Shown piece after piece: positions 33,637-44,217 of a stretch of DNA of 64,000 nt (the first letter of the stretch is position 1; every line of letters starts with the position of its first letter). The notes beneath the pieces are model-generated. The model was not told where the DNA came from, did no database searches, and saw only the letters and a list, made by a program, of their open reading frames with translations. Source of the DNA: Toxonevra muliebris (lineage: Eukaryota; Arthropoda; Insecta; Diptera; Pallopteridae); NCBI GenBank assembly GCA_963691655.1, contig OY829327.1, positions 62,880,079 through 62,944,078 of the forward strand, given 5' to 3'. The position numbers were made by a program, and so were the translations under genes.

Positions 33637-34277
33637 CCCTTATTATGAACTGCTTTCCACGTTCGATCTTCGCTGGTTATCGAATATCGAATGTAAAATT
33701 CGTATTATGAGCAGTGCAACCCTGTCGAAATTTTCGTTGCGTATCGTATTTTCTGTCGAAAGCAATTTTGCTTTCGATACGGTGCATACTGAGTAATAAT
33801 TGTTAAAAATTTAAGTATTTTGCTATTTCTTTTTGCTTTTTGAGGATTAAAAACTAATTTTAAACAGTTTTAGCAAATTTTTTGCAGGTTTAAAGTGGTG
33901 AGCAACACATTGCAGTTATAGAAACTTGTATCATTGTTGGAAAGCAAATCATTTCATTTTTTGATGGCAAAGCGTATTTCCTCAAAAGTTCTGTGCGACG
34001 AAGAAATAACTAAATGCACTTTAAACCTGCAAACAATTTGCAAAAACTGTTTAAAATTAGTTTTTAGTCCTCAAAAAGCAAAAAGAAATAGCAAAATACT
34101 TAAATTTTTAACAATTATTACTCAGTTTGCACCGTATCGAAAGCAAAATTGCGTTTGACAGAAAATTCGATACGCAACGAAAATTTTGACAGGGTTGCAC
34201 TGCTCATAATACGAATTTTACATTCGATATTCGATAACCAGCGAAGATCGAAAGTCGAAAGCAGCTCATAATAAGGG
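33637..34277. mobile_element. Foldback element with two arms of about 260 bp
   Basis: The left arm (33637 to about 33899) and right arm (about 34014-34277) are near-perfect reverse complements. Examples are CCCTTATTATGA at the left end and TCATAATAAGGG at the right, and GATCTTCGCTGGTTATCGAA against TTCGATAACCAGCGAAGATC. A loop of about 115 bp lies between them. The open frame at 33934-34158 lies mostly in loop and arm and is not a gene. No flanking duplication is clear. Confidence 0.8.
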
Positions 34278-34283
34278 TATTTT

Positions 34284-34960
34284 CTTTGGCAATACATGCC
34301 AGATAAACCTCACAAATGGGGAATTAAGCTTTCTGTATTGTGCGATTCCTTCAGTTTCTGCTTCAATTTTGAAATATATTGTGGTGCAGGAACAATGTGA
34401 AGCAACCTGGTTTACCAGACCTTGGAGCGTCAGCAAATGTGGTTGTTCGATTATCGCGTATTGTGCCAGACTGTAAAAACCACATATTGTATTTTGACAA
34501 TTATTATACTTCACTCCCACTACTCGTATATCTCCGATCACGCGGAATTTATTCTTTGGGGACTATTCGCTCAAATCGAATCACGAATTGTAAACTTCCT
34601 ACAGATACTGACCTCAAAAAGTATCCGCGTGGATACTTCACTGAATTTTGCGGCTCCGCTTCTGGTGTCGACATTTCTTTATCAGTTTGGAAAGACTGGC
34701 ATCGACTTACGTAGGCACGAAATCTTTTCAGAATCAAACATATGTAAAAAGCACGGTTTCACGTTCTGAAAAAAATTTGTTGATATTGATTGCCCCAATA
34801 TATACACGAATATAATAGCCATATGGGTGGTGTCGACCTTATGGATGGGCTTATTGGTAGAAAAAAATTTCTTTGAAGAGTAACAAGTACACAAATCGCG
34901 TATTTATTTTTGCTTGACGTAACAATGGTGAACGCTTATATCACATTTCGTCATACTTTT
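34284..34960 (+). pseudogene. piggyBac-like transposase fragment
   Basis: In plus-strand frames: YMPDKPHKWGIKLSVLCDS (about 34294-34350), YIVVQEQ..., then ILYFDNYYTSLPLLVYLRSRGIYSLGTIRSNRI (34485-34585), a signature of the piggyBac DDE domain with the catalytic Asp of FDNYY. After more frameshifts come VDIDCPN (34780) and a degraded MGGVD-like block and DVTMVNAYI (34915-34940). The region upstream (N-terminus) is missing and the foldback element abuts it. Dead copy. Confidence 0.7.
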
Positions 34961-35454
34961 AGCAAACTGTTTTTATATTTACAGTTTTTAATCAGCATCT
35001 AAAACGTGTAGACTTAATTTAAAAAAATTTGTATATTAATAAACAAGTCTATCAAATTTTAAAATTATTTTATTTTTCTTCATATATATAAAATAAAATG
35101 TTTAAAAAATATTAATTTTGAAACTTTTTAGGTAGAAATACCCCTTAATCAAAGCAGTCGTGAAAATTTTATTTTATTCGCTCATCGGTAATTGTTATCC
35201 TACATCAGTGTCACAAATTTGAAAAAAAAATTGGTTATTTACAAGTCATATAAAAATTTCGTGAAACATCATTTTTTTACACTTGTAAAAAATAAAAAAT
35301 CGAAAATTATTTTTATTGATTGATCAAATTAATAAAATTAAAGTAATAAGCATTACATTTTGATTTCCTTCATACTGCTTATAATGAATCTAAAATGTCT
35401 AAAAAAATGTAATAGGTCTTAAATTTGAGGGCTGCTTGTTACTTTCTTCATTTT

Positions 35455-35550
35455 AGACGCATTTTAACGAAATGAGTCTGAAATGCAGAATTTCATTTAA
35501 CACTTTCTGTATGGCGAAATTCTGCATTTCAGACGCATTTCAACGAAATG
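35455..35550. repeat. Perfect 18-bp hairpin flanked by 20-bp direct repeats
   Basis: TCTGAAATGCAGAATTTC (35477-35494) pairs with GAAATTCTGCATTTCAGA (35516-35533) with a 21-base loop. Outside, AGACGCATTTTAACGAAATG (35455-35474) is repeated at 35531-35550 with one difference. No coding. Confidence 0.7.
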
Positions 35551-35689
35551 TTAAATTTGCTTGAAATGCACTCTCGTGTGTCCGCACTATTAGACAATTT
35601 GTTTGAATATTAGCGTGTGAGATAATACTGCTAGGCAAGACTCTTCTGGTAAGTTGTTTGTATTAAAGAAATTTTCGTTTCTCTCTTTA

Positions 35690-36450
35690 CGTTTATCAGC
35701 AAAATCCATTATGAAAGGAATGACCCTTAGTTGATGTATTACTCTGCTCATAATGAGAGCGCAGAAAGTCTTTCAGCACCTTATTTGTAATAACAGGTAG
35801 TGGAGTTTCATCGAATGAACGCTTGGCATAAATTAGTTCACGCTTAGTAAATAGAGCAGTTAGTAGTTTTTGCTTTTTAAAATGAAACGCAGACTTGAAA
35901 ATATCGTGACTAGTTTTACTAAGGCATTCGTTGACATCGTAACCAGCATGACTTAAACGAAGCATGTCTTTGGTTTCGCGTTTAAAATAGATTTTAAAAG
36001 TGTGTTTTTGTCAAAAGGCGTAAAAATAATTGCCAGATCTGCTTTAGAGTTATACTTCTGACAAATACGAAAAATATTTTGTTTTGATGGTGGTTGTATT
36101 TTTAATGAGAAACATAAATGGTGAAGAATATTTTGGAGATTTTCCCCATCTTCTATTGGTATAACGCGTACGCAACAAGAGAGTTTTTGTGCCTTTCGAT
36201 TTGTGAACTTTGGACTGATAACAACTCAGTATTAAACTTTTCCATTTGATTATCCACATTATTGGCATTAGACTTAATCATTTCGAGTTCCTTGCTTACT
36301 TTAGTCATTACTTTCTCTTCAAGATTTGCGAGGTCAGAAGAAAACTGAGCCGAAAGCTGATTGCATATCTGCTTGGTGTAGTTTTTTAAGCGTTCTTTTA
36401 TCTACTTCATTAGTGTTAAATTACTTTAGAGATGGAGACTTTCCTCCTAC
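35690..36450 (-). pseudogene. Decayed LINE ORF1 (FP25-like type)
   Basis: Minus-strand frames read RVIPIEDGENLQNIL (about 36165-36120), LAIIFTPFDKNTLLKSI (about 36030-35980), then HAGYDVNECLSKTSHDIFKSAFHFKKQKLLTALFTKRELIYAKR (about 35955-35815) and TPLPVITNKVLKDFL. This parallels the intact ORF1 at 60689-61480 (ECLTKSNREIMNFALQLKRQKQLSSVYSFRG) in order and spacing. It is the RNA-binding ORF1 of a CR1-like element with its ORF2 missing. Confidence 0.6.
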
Positions 36451-36627
36451 TACACCAGACAGATTTCGTGTATTTGTAGCTGATCAAGGAAAATTAAGAT
36501 AAGAAGAAGAAAAATTTAGAGTCCAAAAAATTAGGTCAAAGTGCCATCACACGATCTGGTTACTGTATGATAGGGATTAGAACATCCAACACATCGCTGA
36601 ATGCTAGGTCAACTTACTTGGCGCAGT

Positions 36628-36880
36628 GAAATTAGGTCGCGTGAAATAAGACCGCGCGGTCTAAATTCATATGATCGAATGAATTTGGACCGCGATCGAA
36701 AAATGAAATTGCGCGGTTTAAAGTCTTCGACCAAATGAATTTAGATCGCGACCAGAAAATGAAATTAGGCCGCGCGGTCTAAAGTCATACGACCAAATGA
36801 ATTTAGATCGCGACCAGAAAATGAAATTAGACCGTACGGTCTAAATTCATACGATCGAATGAAATTAAACCGCGCTGGAT
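36628..36880. repeat. 62-bp tandem repeat with ACCGCGCGGT palindromes
   Basis: About four units of GAAATTAG-ACCGCGCGGTCT-AAA(G/T)TCATACGA, then CCAAATGAATTTAGATCGCGACCAGAAAAT. The best unit is 62 bp (36759-36820). AGACCGCGCGGTCT is a perfect 14-bp palindrome, and TCGCGA and CGATCG occur between. It is CpG-rich, unlike the surroundings. Confidence 0.75.
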
Positions 36881-37037
36881 TTTTAATTCATAATAAGGTA
36901 ACGACGCAAATCAAGGTTCTGGTGTATTTATTCAACTCAATAACCCAGCCATTTAATCTTTGTTCAGATTTTCGTGGTTTTCTAAGAGAACCTTTAATTC
37001 CTAGGTGAATATTAAAAACTTTTGATGTACCTACATA

Positions 37038-37259
37038 TCTCTGCCTAAATTTGCTAAGGCCCTAACACGCATTTTTCAAATTTTACAGGAGAAGCAAAAA
37101 ACATTTTGGTATTTGGAGTACTGCTTCGAGAATTTTTAATTTAAACTAAAAGAAAATAGTGTAATTTTTTGATGTAGGTCTTTAAATTTTTGGTACAAAT
37201 TAAAGTGAACTCGATTTTGAAAAATTTGATGTTGGGGCCTTAGCAAATTAAGGCAGCGA
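37038..37259. mobile_element. TA-flanked MITE, copy 1
   Basis: Ends TCTCTGCCTAAATTTGCTAA and the reverse complement at the right (TTAGCAAATTAAGGCAGCGA), each bordered by TA. It is 222 bp with no coding. Further copies are at 44007-44217 and, truncated, 50321-50397. A TA duplication and small size fit a Tc1/mariner-mobilised MITE. Confidence 0.7.
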
Positions 37260-37285
37260 TATAAAATCAACAAATTTAAGGAAGG

Positions 37286-37748
37286 GGTGTTATAAGGCCA
37301 TATGCATTAACGCCTTAATGGCTTTATTGCACTTTTGATTTGCGCGTTAGTTAGTTTTTGATAGTGGTTAGTGTGTTGGACTACTACGCAGAGGTGCCCG
37401 GGTTCATATCTCGGCACGTTAAAAAATCAAAAATAGAAAATAAAAATTTTTCTACACGGCACCACTTCTTGGCTAGAAATGGCAAACCTCAGAGAGTAAA
37501 AGATTCCTATGAAAAGCTTTTCATTTCGCCGTTTAGATTCGGCATAAAACTGTAGGTCCCTTCCATTCGTGTATAAATATAGCTCACACAACATGAATGG
37601 ATACAAAAAGCTCGGCCTTGGCCCTCTAGGGACTATTGTGCCTCCGTTCCAGAGTGAAATAAAGCCATATCGCAAATATGGCGTTATTTCCCAATCAAAA
37701 GTGAAATAAAGCCATTATGGCGTTAATGCACATGGCCTTATAACACCT
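37286..37748. mobile_element. Inverted-repeat element GGTGTTATAAGGCCAT with nested SINE
   Basis: The left arm GGTGTTATAAGGCCATATGC (to about 37340) and the right arm (about 37695-37748) are reverse complements over about 55 bp, including CATTAACGCC and GGCTTTATT. Between them lies a tRNA-derived SINE (37341-37650) and a short rest of the element. The host element is non-coding. Confidence 0.65.
37341..37650 (+). mobile_element. tRNA-derived SINE of a second type
   Basis: The head has an A-box-like TAGTGGTTAGTG and a weak B box GGGTTCATATCTC (37403-37415). The body includes GCCGTTTAGATTCGGCAT, AACTGTAGGTCCC, which matches the terminal block of the tRNA-Glu SINEs (GCCGTTCGAAATCGGC, AACTGTAGGTCC). 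The head differs, so two SINE types share a conserved body part. Confidence 0.65.
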
Positions 37749-37965
37749 CTCTCAAATTGCTGTTTATTCTTAATCTTAGTATTGTTTACTTAAATTGAAA
37801 TGTAACATTGAAACAAGCGCCGTAGCCGTATATATATTTAGCTAGTGCTAATGACAAATTTGAGGGTTCTAGGTTAACTATTGCTATTTATTTCCTTAAA
37901 AACTACCATTTTTCGAAAAATGTTTGATATTTTTCCTAACTTAGATACAGCTTGGACATGTACTT

Positions 37966-38738
37966 TTTTTTTTATTTCTCAATATAATTACACCTGTCCG
38001 TAGACACTAAGTAATAAGTTTGACATTTTAGTGGGTGAATCAATTTTAAGGCCAATGCCTTAACAATTGAGGTTTTAACAGCATTTTAAAACAATAACAA
38101 TGATTATAATTAAAACAATAACAAATATACATAAATATTAAGTAAAGTACAAATTACAGAAATGACAAGCTTCATATTATACGCAGCGATCAATTTATCA
38201 AGTCTGAGGGCCGAGTACGTTTCAAGCGTCGTCTTCGGGTCCTTTCCTCGTCTGGTAGTGCACGTATTTCTTTGTTGTTGTGTTCCAGAATGCGTTGTTG
38301 GTGTTTGATGCTAATATCATGGATTTCTTCATAAACTGTTTTTATCTTTAGATCACGTTGTAGGTTCTTGTTTGTCACATACCAAGGTGCATTTACTATA
38401 GTTCTTAATATTTTTGTCTAAAGTCGCTGAATGATGTCGATGTTGGATTTGGATGCTGTTCCCCAAAGTTCCAACCCATAGGTTCATATAGGCTTTATTA
38501 TAGCTTTGTATAGTAGTAATTTATTTTCAATTGATAGTTTCTGTAGTTGTTCTGGCACAAATACCATTGTCCTTCATTATTGGTGGTTGATGAGTTATTG
38601 TTTTCTTTAATCTTTTTGTGGTTTTCCATAGTGAATAGTCAGTAACGCGGGGAGCAGTGAGCTTTTGAAGATAAGTATTTATTTTGTTGTTTTCATGGAT
38701 CCTTAGCATATCTTTTAATTCTTTTGTCGCTTTGTTGT
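37966..38738 (-). mobile_element. jockey-like LINE, 5'-truncated and internally deleted
   Basis: Flanked by a 10-bp direct repeat ACATGTACTT (37956-37965 and 38739-38748). On the minus strand it reads NKATKELKDMLR and TDYSLWKTTKRLKK (about 38738-38590), then jumps to KAIIKPIWTYGLELWGTASKSNID (about 38510-38440) and RDLKIKTVYEEI to a stop at 38190. These are the RT entry region and the C-terminal end of jockey-group ORF2; the catalytic part is deleted. An A tail lies at 37967-37976. Confidence 0.75.
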
Positions 38739-38748
38739 ACATGTACTT

Positions 38749-39306
38749 AAATGCATGATTTTTTCTTTTTAAGAAAAAAAATATTTTTATATGTATTTTA
38801 TAGCCCTGATCACGAAAATGATAAGAATTTTGGAAATTATTTACCTGTTTGCTAGCTATCGAGAAATTTCTATCAATTTTGAATAAAGTTTTTACATCAA
38901 TATATTGTTCTTAAGACTGCAATGTTATATTATTCATTAAATTGTAATAAAACCGAGCTAAATTAATCCAAGTAGTCTATTTAACATGTTTTAATAATTA
39001 AATTTTCACAAAAAACTCAAACATTCACAGGGCTATGAAAACTAATATACGTGATGTTTTGCAATCTTTCAACCGTAACTATCAATGTAATGGGATATCT
39101 GACAGTTGAATGCAAAGAAGTTGAACCAAAATAGAGAATGTACACAAAATAGAAGAAAGAATTAGAAATTATTTTCACAAAACAAAATTGTCATGAAATG
39201 AAATAAGCATATCATATACGATATGTCATGCAATAAAGGGTTAATATTTAAAATGTATTATGGGAATTGTGAAGCTCCTAACTATCAAATTATACATCCC
39301 TATATA
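38749..39306. other. Intron; no gene seen
   Basis: AT-rich spacer between the jockey fragment and the mariner. No coding recognised. Confidence 0.4.
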
Positions 39307-40586
39307 AGGAGTGACATCGAAAAAATCTTAACATATATAAAATTCAATAATTTTTGAACGGTTGGTTTTAGAGTTTTGATTTTTTTTATTCAATTGATAA
39401 TATTTTACAAATTACGGAAAAATATAACTTTTATAGTTCTATTCTATTTATGAACTCGTGGAACTTTTTTGGTAAGCCTTCCATTAGAGATTTGATAGTT
39501 GTTTCAGACACCTTTTTGGAACAGTTTGCCCATCTCCTTTTAAAATCTTCGATATTTTGGGACACCTTTTTTGTGCTTTTTAAGTTTCTTTTCACAAGAG
39601 CCCAATATCCCTCCACTGGTCTTAGCTCCGGACAATTTGGAGGATTGGCCTCTCTTGGTACAAAAACTATGTTATTACTTTGGTACCACACCAGAGCTTT
39701 CTTGCCGTAGTGACATGATGCCAAATCGGGCCAAAAATATGTGGACACATTGTGCTCTCTTATAAAAGGAAGAAGTCTTTTTTTCTAACATTCTTTGATG
39801 TATATTTCGGTATTTATATAGCCCACTGTAATAAATGACTTGATTCTTTTGCCGCAACTGCATATATGTAGCTTGCCATACCAGGAGTTTTTTAGGAAAT
39901 TTTGTCTGCTTTTGGATTCTAAATTGTTCTTCGACATTTCCTCGAGCATCAGCAACATACAAATTTTGACCCGGAAGCTGCGTAGAATCTGCCAGTACAT
40001 ACGTTTCGTCGTCCATTATACAACATGAATATTTTTGTATGAAATTCGATTTTAATTTCAGAGCCCTACTTTTGGCGTCTAAATTTTTTGGACTTTGTAT
40101 GTTTTCAAACTTGCATTGGCTTTAACTTTTCGCACCAACTAGTCAGAGCACTGGGCTAACCGGGCAGCTTTTCTACCAGATGCGTTTGTAGATCTTTTCA
40201 ATATGCTTTCTATTTTCTTGGCTTTCCCAATATCATGTGGTCCTTGTTTTCTTCCCGAACCAGGTTTCCTATCGATGGTCAAATTCTCCTGAAACTGTTT
40301 AATTACATTGGAAACAGTTTGACGGCAGACCTTCAATTCTTTGGCCAATTTTTTGTAGGACCAATTTGGATTTTTTTTGAAAATTTTTAATAATTTTAAG
40401 ACGTACTTCTTTTTCTTCACTCATTTTGATCAAACTCACAATAAATCAACATTAAACATGTTTGTCATTAAAAATAACAACTGACATATTTTTCAAAGAT
40501 AACTAGATCAAAGAAATTTGTAAATTTTAGGCCCAAAAAAAATTATTAGGTAAAGCGTGTGTTAAGATTTTTTTAATCTCACTCCT
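39307..40586 (-). mobile_element. Tc1/mariner-superfamily transposon (DD37E type), both ends present
   Basis: The ends are AGGAGTGACATCG.. (left) and the inverted AGGAGTGAGATTA.. (right), matching at 24 of 27 bases, each bordered by TA (39305-39306 and 40587-40588), the expected target duplication. Length is 1280 bp. The transposase on the minus strand is broken. It sits directly against, and probably inserted into, the Harbinger element to its right. Confidence 0.85.
39431..40420 (-). pseudogene. Mariner-like transposase (DD37E), frameshifted
   Basis: N-terminal helix-turn-helix (WSYKKLAKELKVCRQTVSNVIKQF, about 40370-40300), then TIDRKPGSGRKQG. The catalytic part has IMDDETYVLAD (first Asp, about 40017), then WPDLASCHYGKKALVWYQ (second Asp), and NPPNCPELRPVEGYWALVK with the Glu. 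37 residues separate the second Asp and the Glu, the DD37E spacing known from mosquito elements. A TAG stop near 40138 and frameshifts near 40060 and 39870 disrupt it. A related broken copy is at 61640-62397. Confidence 0.8.
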
Positions 40587-40588
40587 TA

Positions 40589-41300
40589 GCTCATAGAAAG
40601 AAGAGGAAATGGTGGGTCCGACCTATCTACCAAAAGCGAGACAAATTTTGCTTTTATGAGACAATATTGCAGGAAATGAAGCGCGTTGATCATGAAATGT
40701 TTGTAAAGCGGCTCGTATGAGCGTAGAAAATTTAAATACTCTTTTTGATTGCATCAAATTCCGTTTGGGGAAATTATCTCGTCGTAAGCCAATATCTGCT
40801 GAGTGCCGATTGGCTTTGACTTTAATATGAGTAAAACATTTCATTGAATTGATTGTTGTGAATGACTGATTTAATTTTTATTGCACATTACAGATATTTG
40901 GCACATGGAGGGGCTCGGTACACATACGCTTTAAAATTCAAAATGTCAACTTCAATTGTAGGGAGGATAATACGCGATACGATACGATAAATCGCCGCTA
41001 AACCGTGATGAGTGGTTAAATATTGCTAGCAACTATAAAAAAAATATGGCATCTTCCTCATTGCCTTGGAGCAATCGATGGCAAACACGTGTCAATCGTT
41101 TGTCCTCCAAAAGGAGGGTCATAATATTTTAACTACAAAGGTCGACATAATATCGTTCTCTTTGCGATTTGCGATGCTAAAGACTTGTTTACTATGGTAG
41201 ATGTTGCAGCATATGGGAGATTTATCAGTAATTAAGTACTCTGCTTTCAAAGAATCACCGGAAATCTTACACTCTTGGCTCAATAGAACTTTTAAGAAAG
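40589..41300 (+). pseudogene. PIF/Harbinger transposase (HARBI1-type nuclease), decayed
   Basis: Plus-strand frames in order: KRKWWVRPIYQKRDKFCFYETILQEMK (about 40600-40685), IKFRLGKLSRRKPISAECRLALTL (40750-40830), YLAHGGARYTYALKFKMSTSIVGRIIRDT (40895-40980), CLGAIDGKHVSIVCPPKGGS (41062-41120), [30 protein letters not shown] (41135-41220), VFKES. GAIDGKH and the D..T.VD block are the first two catalytic Asp motifs of the Harbinger nuclease. Several frameshifts make it inactive. The mariner borders its left side, so the start may be cut off. Confidence 0.8.
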
Positions 41301-41633
41301 AGTAGACTTTCAAAGTATTCATAATTTTTCTTAGTGTTATCTGCTGCCTGACCAGTACTTTTATTCTTTACATATTTTATAAATTGATCTCGAAGAGATC
41401 TCCAAGCTGTTTTGCAATCCTTTTCTGAAAAAATTCAATAGCATTTAATAAATGTTTACAAAATATATTTCATTTTAGCTTACCGTCTGCATTTATTGTT
41501 TGTGCAATTTCTTTCCTGGTTTTCTCTTTCCAATCAGTTTTTTGTATTTATTATCTGCTTTGTCGTACAGCCCAGGCTTATCTCTAATTATATCAATTAA
41601 CATTTCAGTTTGATACCCCTTTAACTTCTGCAT
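41267..41633 (-). pseudogene. Harbinger partner protein (MADF/Myb-like), two exons, frameshifted
   Basis: From an ATG at 41633 on the minus strand: KGYQTEMLIDIIRDKPGLYDKADNKYKK, then after a one-base shift in an A run DWKEKTRKEIAQTINADG, to a donor GTAAGC after 41484. A TTTTTCAG acceptor before 41424 opens KDCKTAWRSLRDQFIKYVKN and KKNYEYFESLLFL, to a stop at 41267. This is a MADF DNA-binding domain. Harbinger elements encode such a protein next to the nuclease; here the two reading frames converge and overlap slightly at their ends. Confidence 0.75.
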
Positions 41634-42024
41634 TTTGAAACAAAAAATTATTTAATATAAATTTAATTTTAAAACGAGCACAAATAGTGAATAGCTATTT
41701 ACACTTTGACAGCTATACAACGAGGTGCTGGCGAGAAATATTCAATTTTCCGAACTTTTCTCGTGTCGCGCTCTCGCATCAGTACACATTGTACATTTCT
41801 AAATAGAAAGTCTATAACGTAAATGAGGTTGTGAGCGAAGAAACAAAGAGTGAGCGTTTTTCCATGCAAAGCCTTAGCAAATAATATAAGAAACCCACAA
41901 ATTTTATAACAATAATAACTTTTGTGCCGGTAAGTATATTTATATAGGGTTTTGTTCACTAAACGTTCTGCTATAGTTTGGTAAAAATAAACACTATTTT
42001 AGAAAACATACAATGACTTTTAAA

Positions 42025-42918
42025 ATCGATCCGAATTATCAGCATGCGTTTTTCTACTTGCATATAATTCGGATCGATGATCCGAATTACTAGCAAATGA
42101 GGTGTTTGCATAATTACAAAATTTAGAAAAACTATACAGTTTTAATTAATGAACGTTTTTTAGTTGTGATTTAGATATAATATGTGACGTTTAGAGGTAA
42201 TTCGGATCGACCCTTTGTTTAGAGAGTTTTTGTGGAATTTGAGTTCAAAGTTTAGATAAACTTGAAAAATATTTTGAATTTTAGTCAAGTTAAGAAAATC
42301 GAGAAGGGGTGGTTACGGTGGCGCTGGAGGATGTTAGGGGGAAGTTGGGAGGGAGGTCAGGGGTGTTTAACACCAAATACTTTCCCCTTTCCTACGCCCC
42401 TTAGATCCGCTATTGCTTCTACGTAAGATTGCACAGTCCCATACTTTTGGTTTTAATATATTCGCATCTATCGCCCAGTCACAGCCTCTTCTCCTGACTT
42501 TGATACGCCCATGAGTAGGCCCATAATTGAGAATTAGTACGGTGTGGAACAAGTAAGTCTCCATATCAAATTTTATTAATTTAGCACGATATGATATTCG
42601 AAGATATTGGATTTAGAGATACGGTCGAATGTTATACACATCTTGACATACACACAAATACATCTCTACACCAAATTTCACTAAGATCGGACAAACGGTA
42701 TATGATTACATAAGGAAAATACATAGATTTGGACAACAATTTGTATGTATGTGTGTATGTATTTACGCATACATACATACATTTTTTATATATATATTTT
42801 CATTAAACACCAAATTTATCTTTTGCATCTAAATAAACCTCAAATTAAAGATAATTTGCTATAAATTTTGCTGATCCGAATTACATGCACACTCAATTTT
42901 TCGATCCGAAGTACATGC
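42025..42918. repeat. Cluster of GATCCGAATTA motifs with a 15-bp hairpin
   Basis: ATCGATCCGAATTAT (42025-42039) pairs perfectly with ATAATTCGGATCGAT (42064-42078). Further copies are GATCCGAATTAC (42079), TAATTCGGATCGA (42198, inverted), GATCCGAATTACATGC (42873) and GATCCGAAGTACATGC (42903). The rest of 41640-44006 is intronic with no gene; it includes GT/TATG microsatellite near 42740 and phrases common in old insect repeats. Confidence 0.6.
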
Positions 42919-44006
42919 AATCCATTTTTTTCGAAGTGATGTTACCTAAGTAACTATTAAAAAAAAGTTAAGTTTTGTTTTTTTTTTTTTTTTTGACGTA
43001 CTCACACACTCGTATCGCACTCTCGCGCTATTGTACCCCAGCTTTTAAGAGCACTACAATTTGATATTGCAAGACTAGTTTTTGGAAACCAGTGAAAAAC
43101 AAAGAGAACGATGATATTTTCAATAAATATTTTTTTTTCACCTTCTAGCAATTTTTAGTTTTTTATTGCATCACATTTTCTTGTTTCTCAAAATAAAATC
43201 GCTAGGTAACATTATAGACTTTTTCGTGTAACGTTAAAGACCGGGCATTTTGAATCTTAGAAGTGCAAGAGAAATATTGTTTTATTATTTTGATTTCAGT
43301 AGATTATTTGATTCCTCATATTCGATATAGTGCCTTAGTTTAGGTTTTTTCAGTGCTACTTTCGCTAATTTTTTTTCAAAATGTAGAGCTACCTCGAAAC
43401 TCACTTCCAAAAAATGTAACGTTAAAACTGGATATATCTTCTAAACGACAAAAATTAAAAAAAAGTTTGTTCAAATGAAATGTAGGCCTTGAGACCCATT
43501 TTCGTGTCCATGTAAAAAAAATTTGGTTCCATGTTTCTTCAGTCACGTTAGTGTTTTCTTAATTCTGGTCATTTTTGCCTTTTTTGGGATTAAGTGTAAC
43601 TTTAAAAATTTATTCTAAGTAAGAAAAATGTATTGTTTATCACCATTTCACTTACCGTCGCTATTTTCATTTTAAAAACTTTATAAAATTAACTAGCTTC
43701 GTTGTCCGGACCCGGCAAAGTAGGGGTAATGTAAAAATTACAACTAAAACTTTTGCAAGAGATATATCTATATGAGCGTGCCAGTCTCCGATCAAAATCG
43801 AATCATTACACTAATCACGTCATTTACATGAGTAGTTCCACTTCCACGTGTTTAATGGTGTCAACATTCTTCTCAGTTATTGCTATCAACATCCCATCTT
43901 AACATACAAACCTTCACCATCTTTCTTACTAAGGCTCTCTAATAACTATCAACATACATCCTTTACAAATAAATTTGTATTGCTTGTCTTACTATGGTTT
44001 CCCTTA

Positions 44007-44217
44007 TCGCTGCCTTGATTTGCTAAAGCCTTAACACGAATTTTTCAAATTTTACAGGAGAATTTCGAGAATTTGTAATTTAAGCAAAAAGAAAAGATTG
44101 CAAGTTTTCAGTGCAGGTTTCTAAACTTTTCGGAACAGGGAACATTTTTTATTATAATCCATCGAAAACTCTATACTGAAAAATGGATGTTAGGGCCTTA
44201 GCAAAATAAGGCAGAGA
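44007..44217. mobile_element. TA-flanked MITE, copy 2
   Basis: Starts TCGCTGCCTTGATTTGCTAA and ends GCAAAATAAGGCAGAGA, with TA on each side. It shares with copy 1 (37038) the motifs AACACG(A/C)ATTTTTCAAATTTTACAGGAGAA and GATGTTRGGGCCTTAGCAAA. It is 211 bp and non-coding. Confidence 0.7.

Noticed and set aside
33934..34158. 74-codon open frame in the foldback
   Set aside because: It spans the loop and one arm of an inverted repeat; no motif.
42720..42782. GT/TATG and ACATAC runs as telomeric or regulatory repeat
   Set aside because: Plain microsatellite with inverted symmetry by chance.
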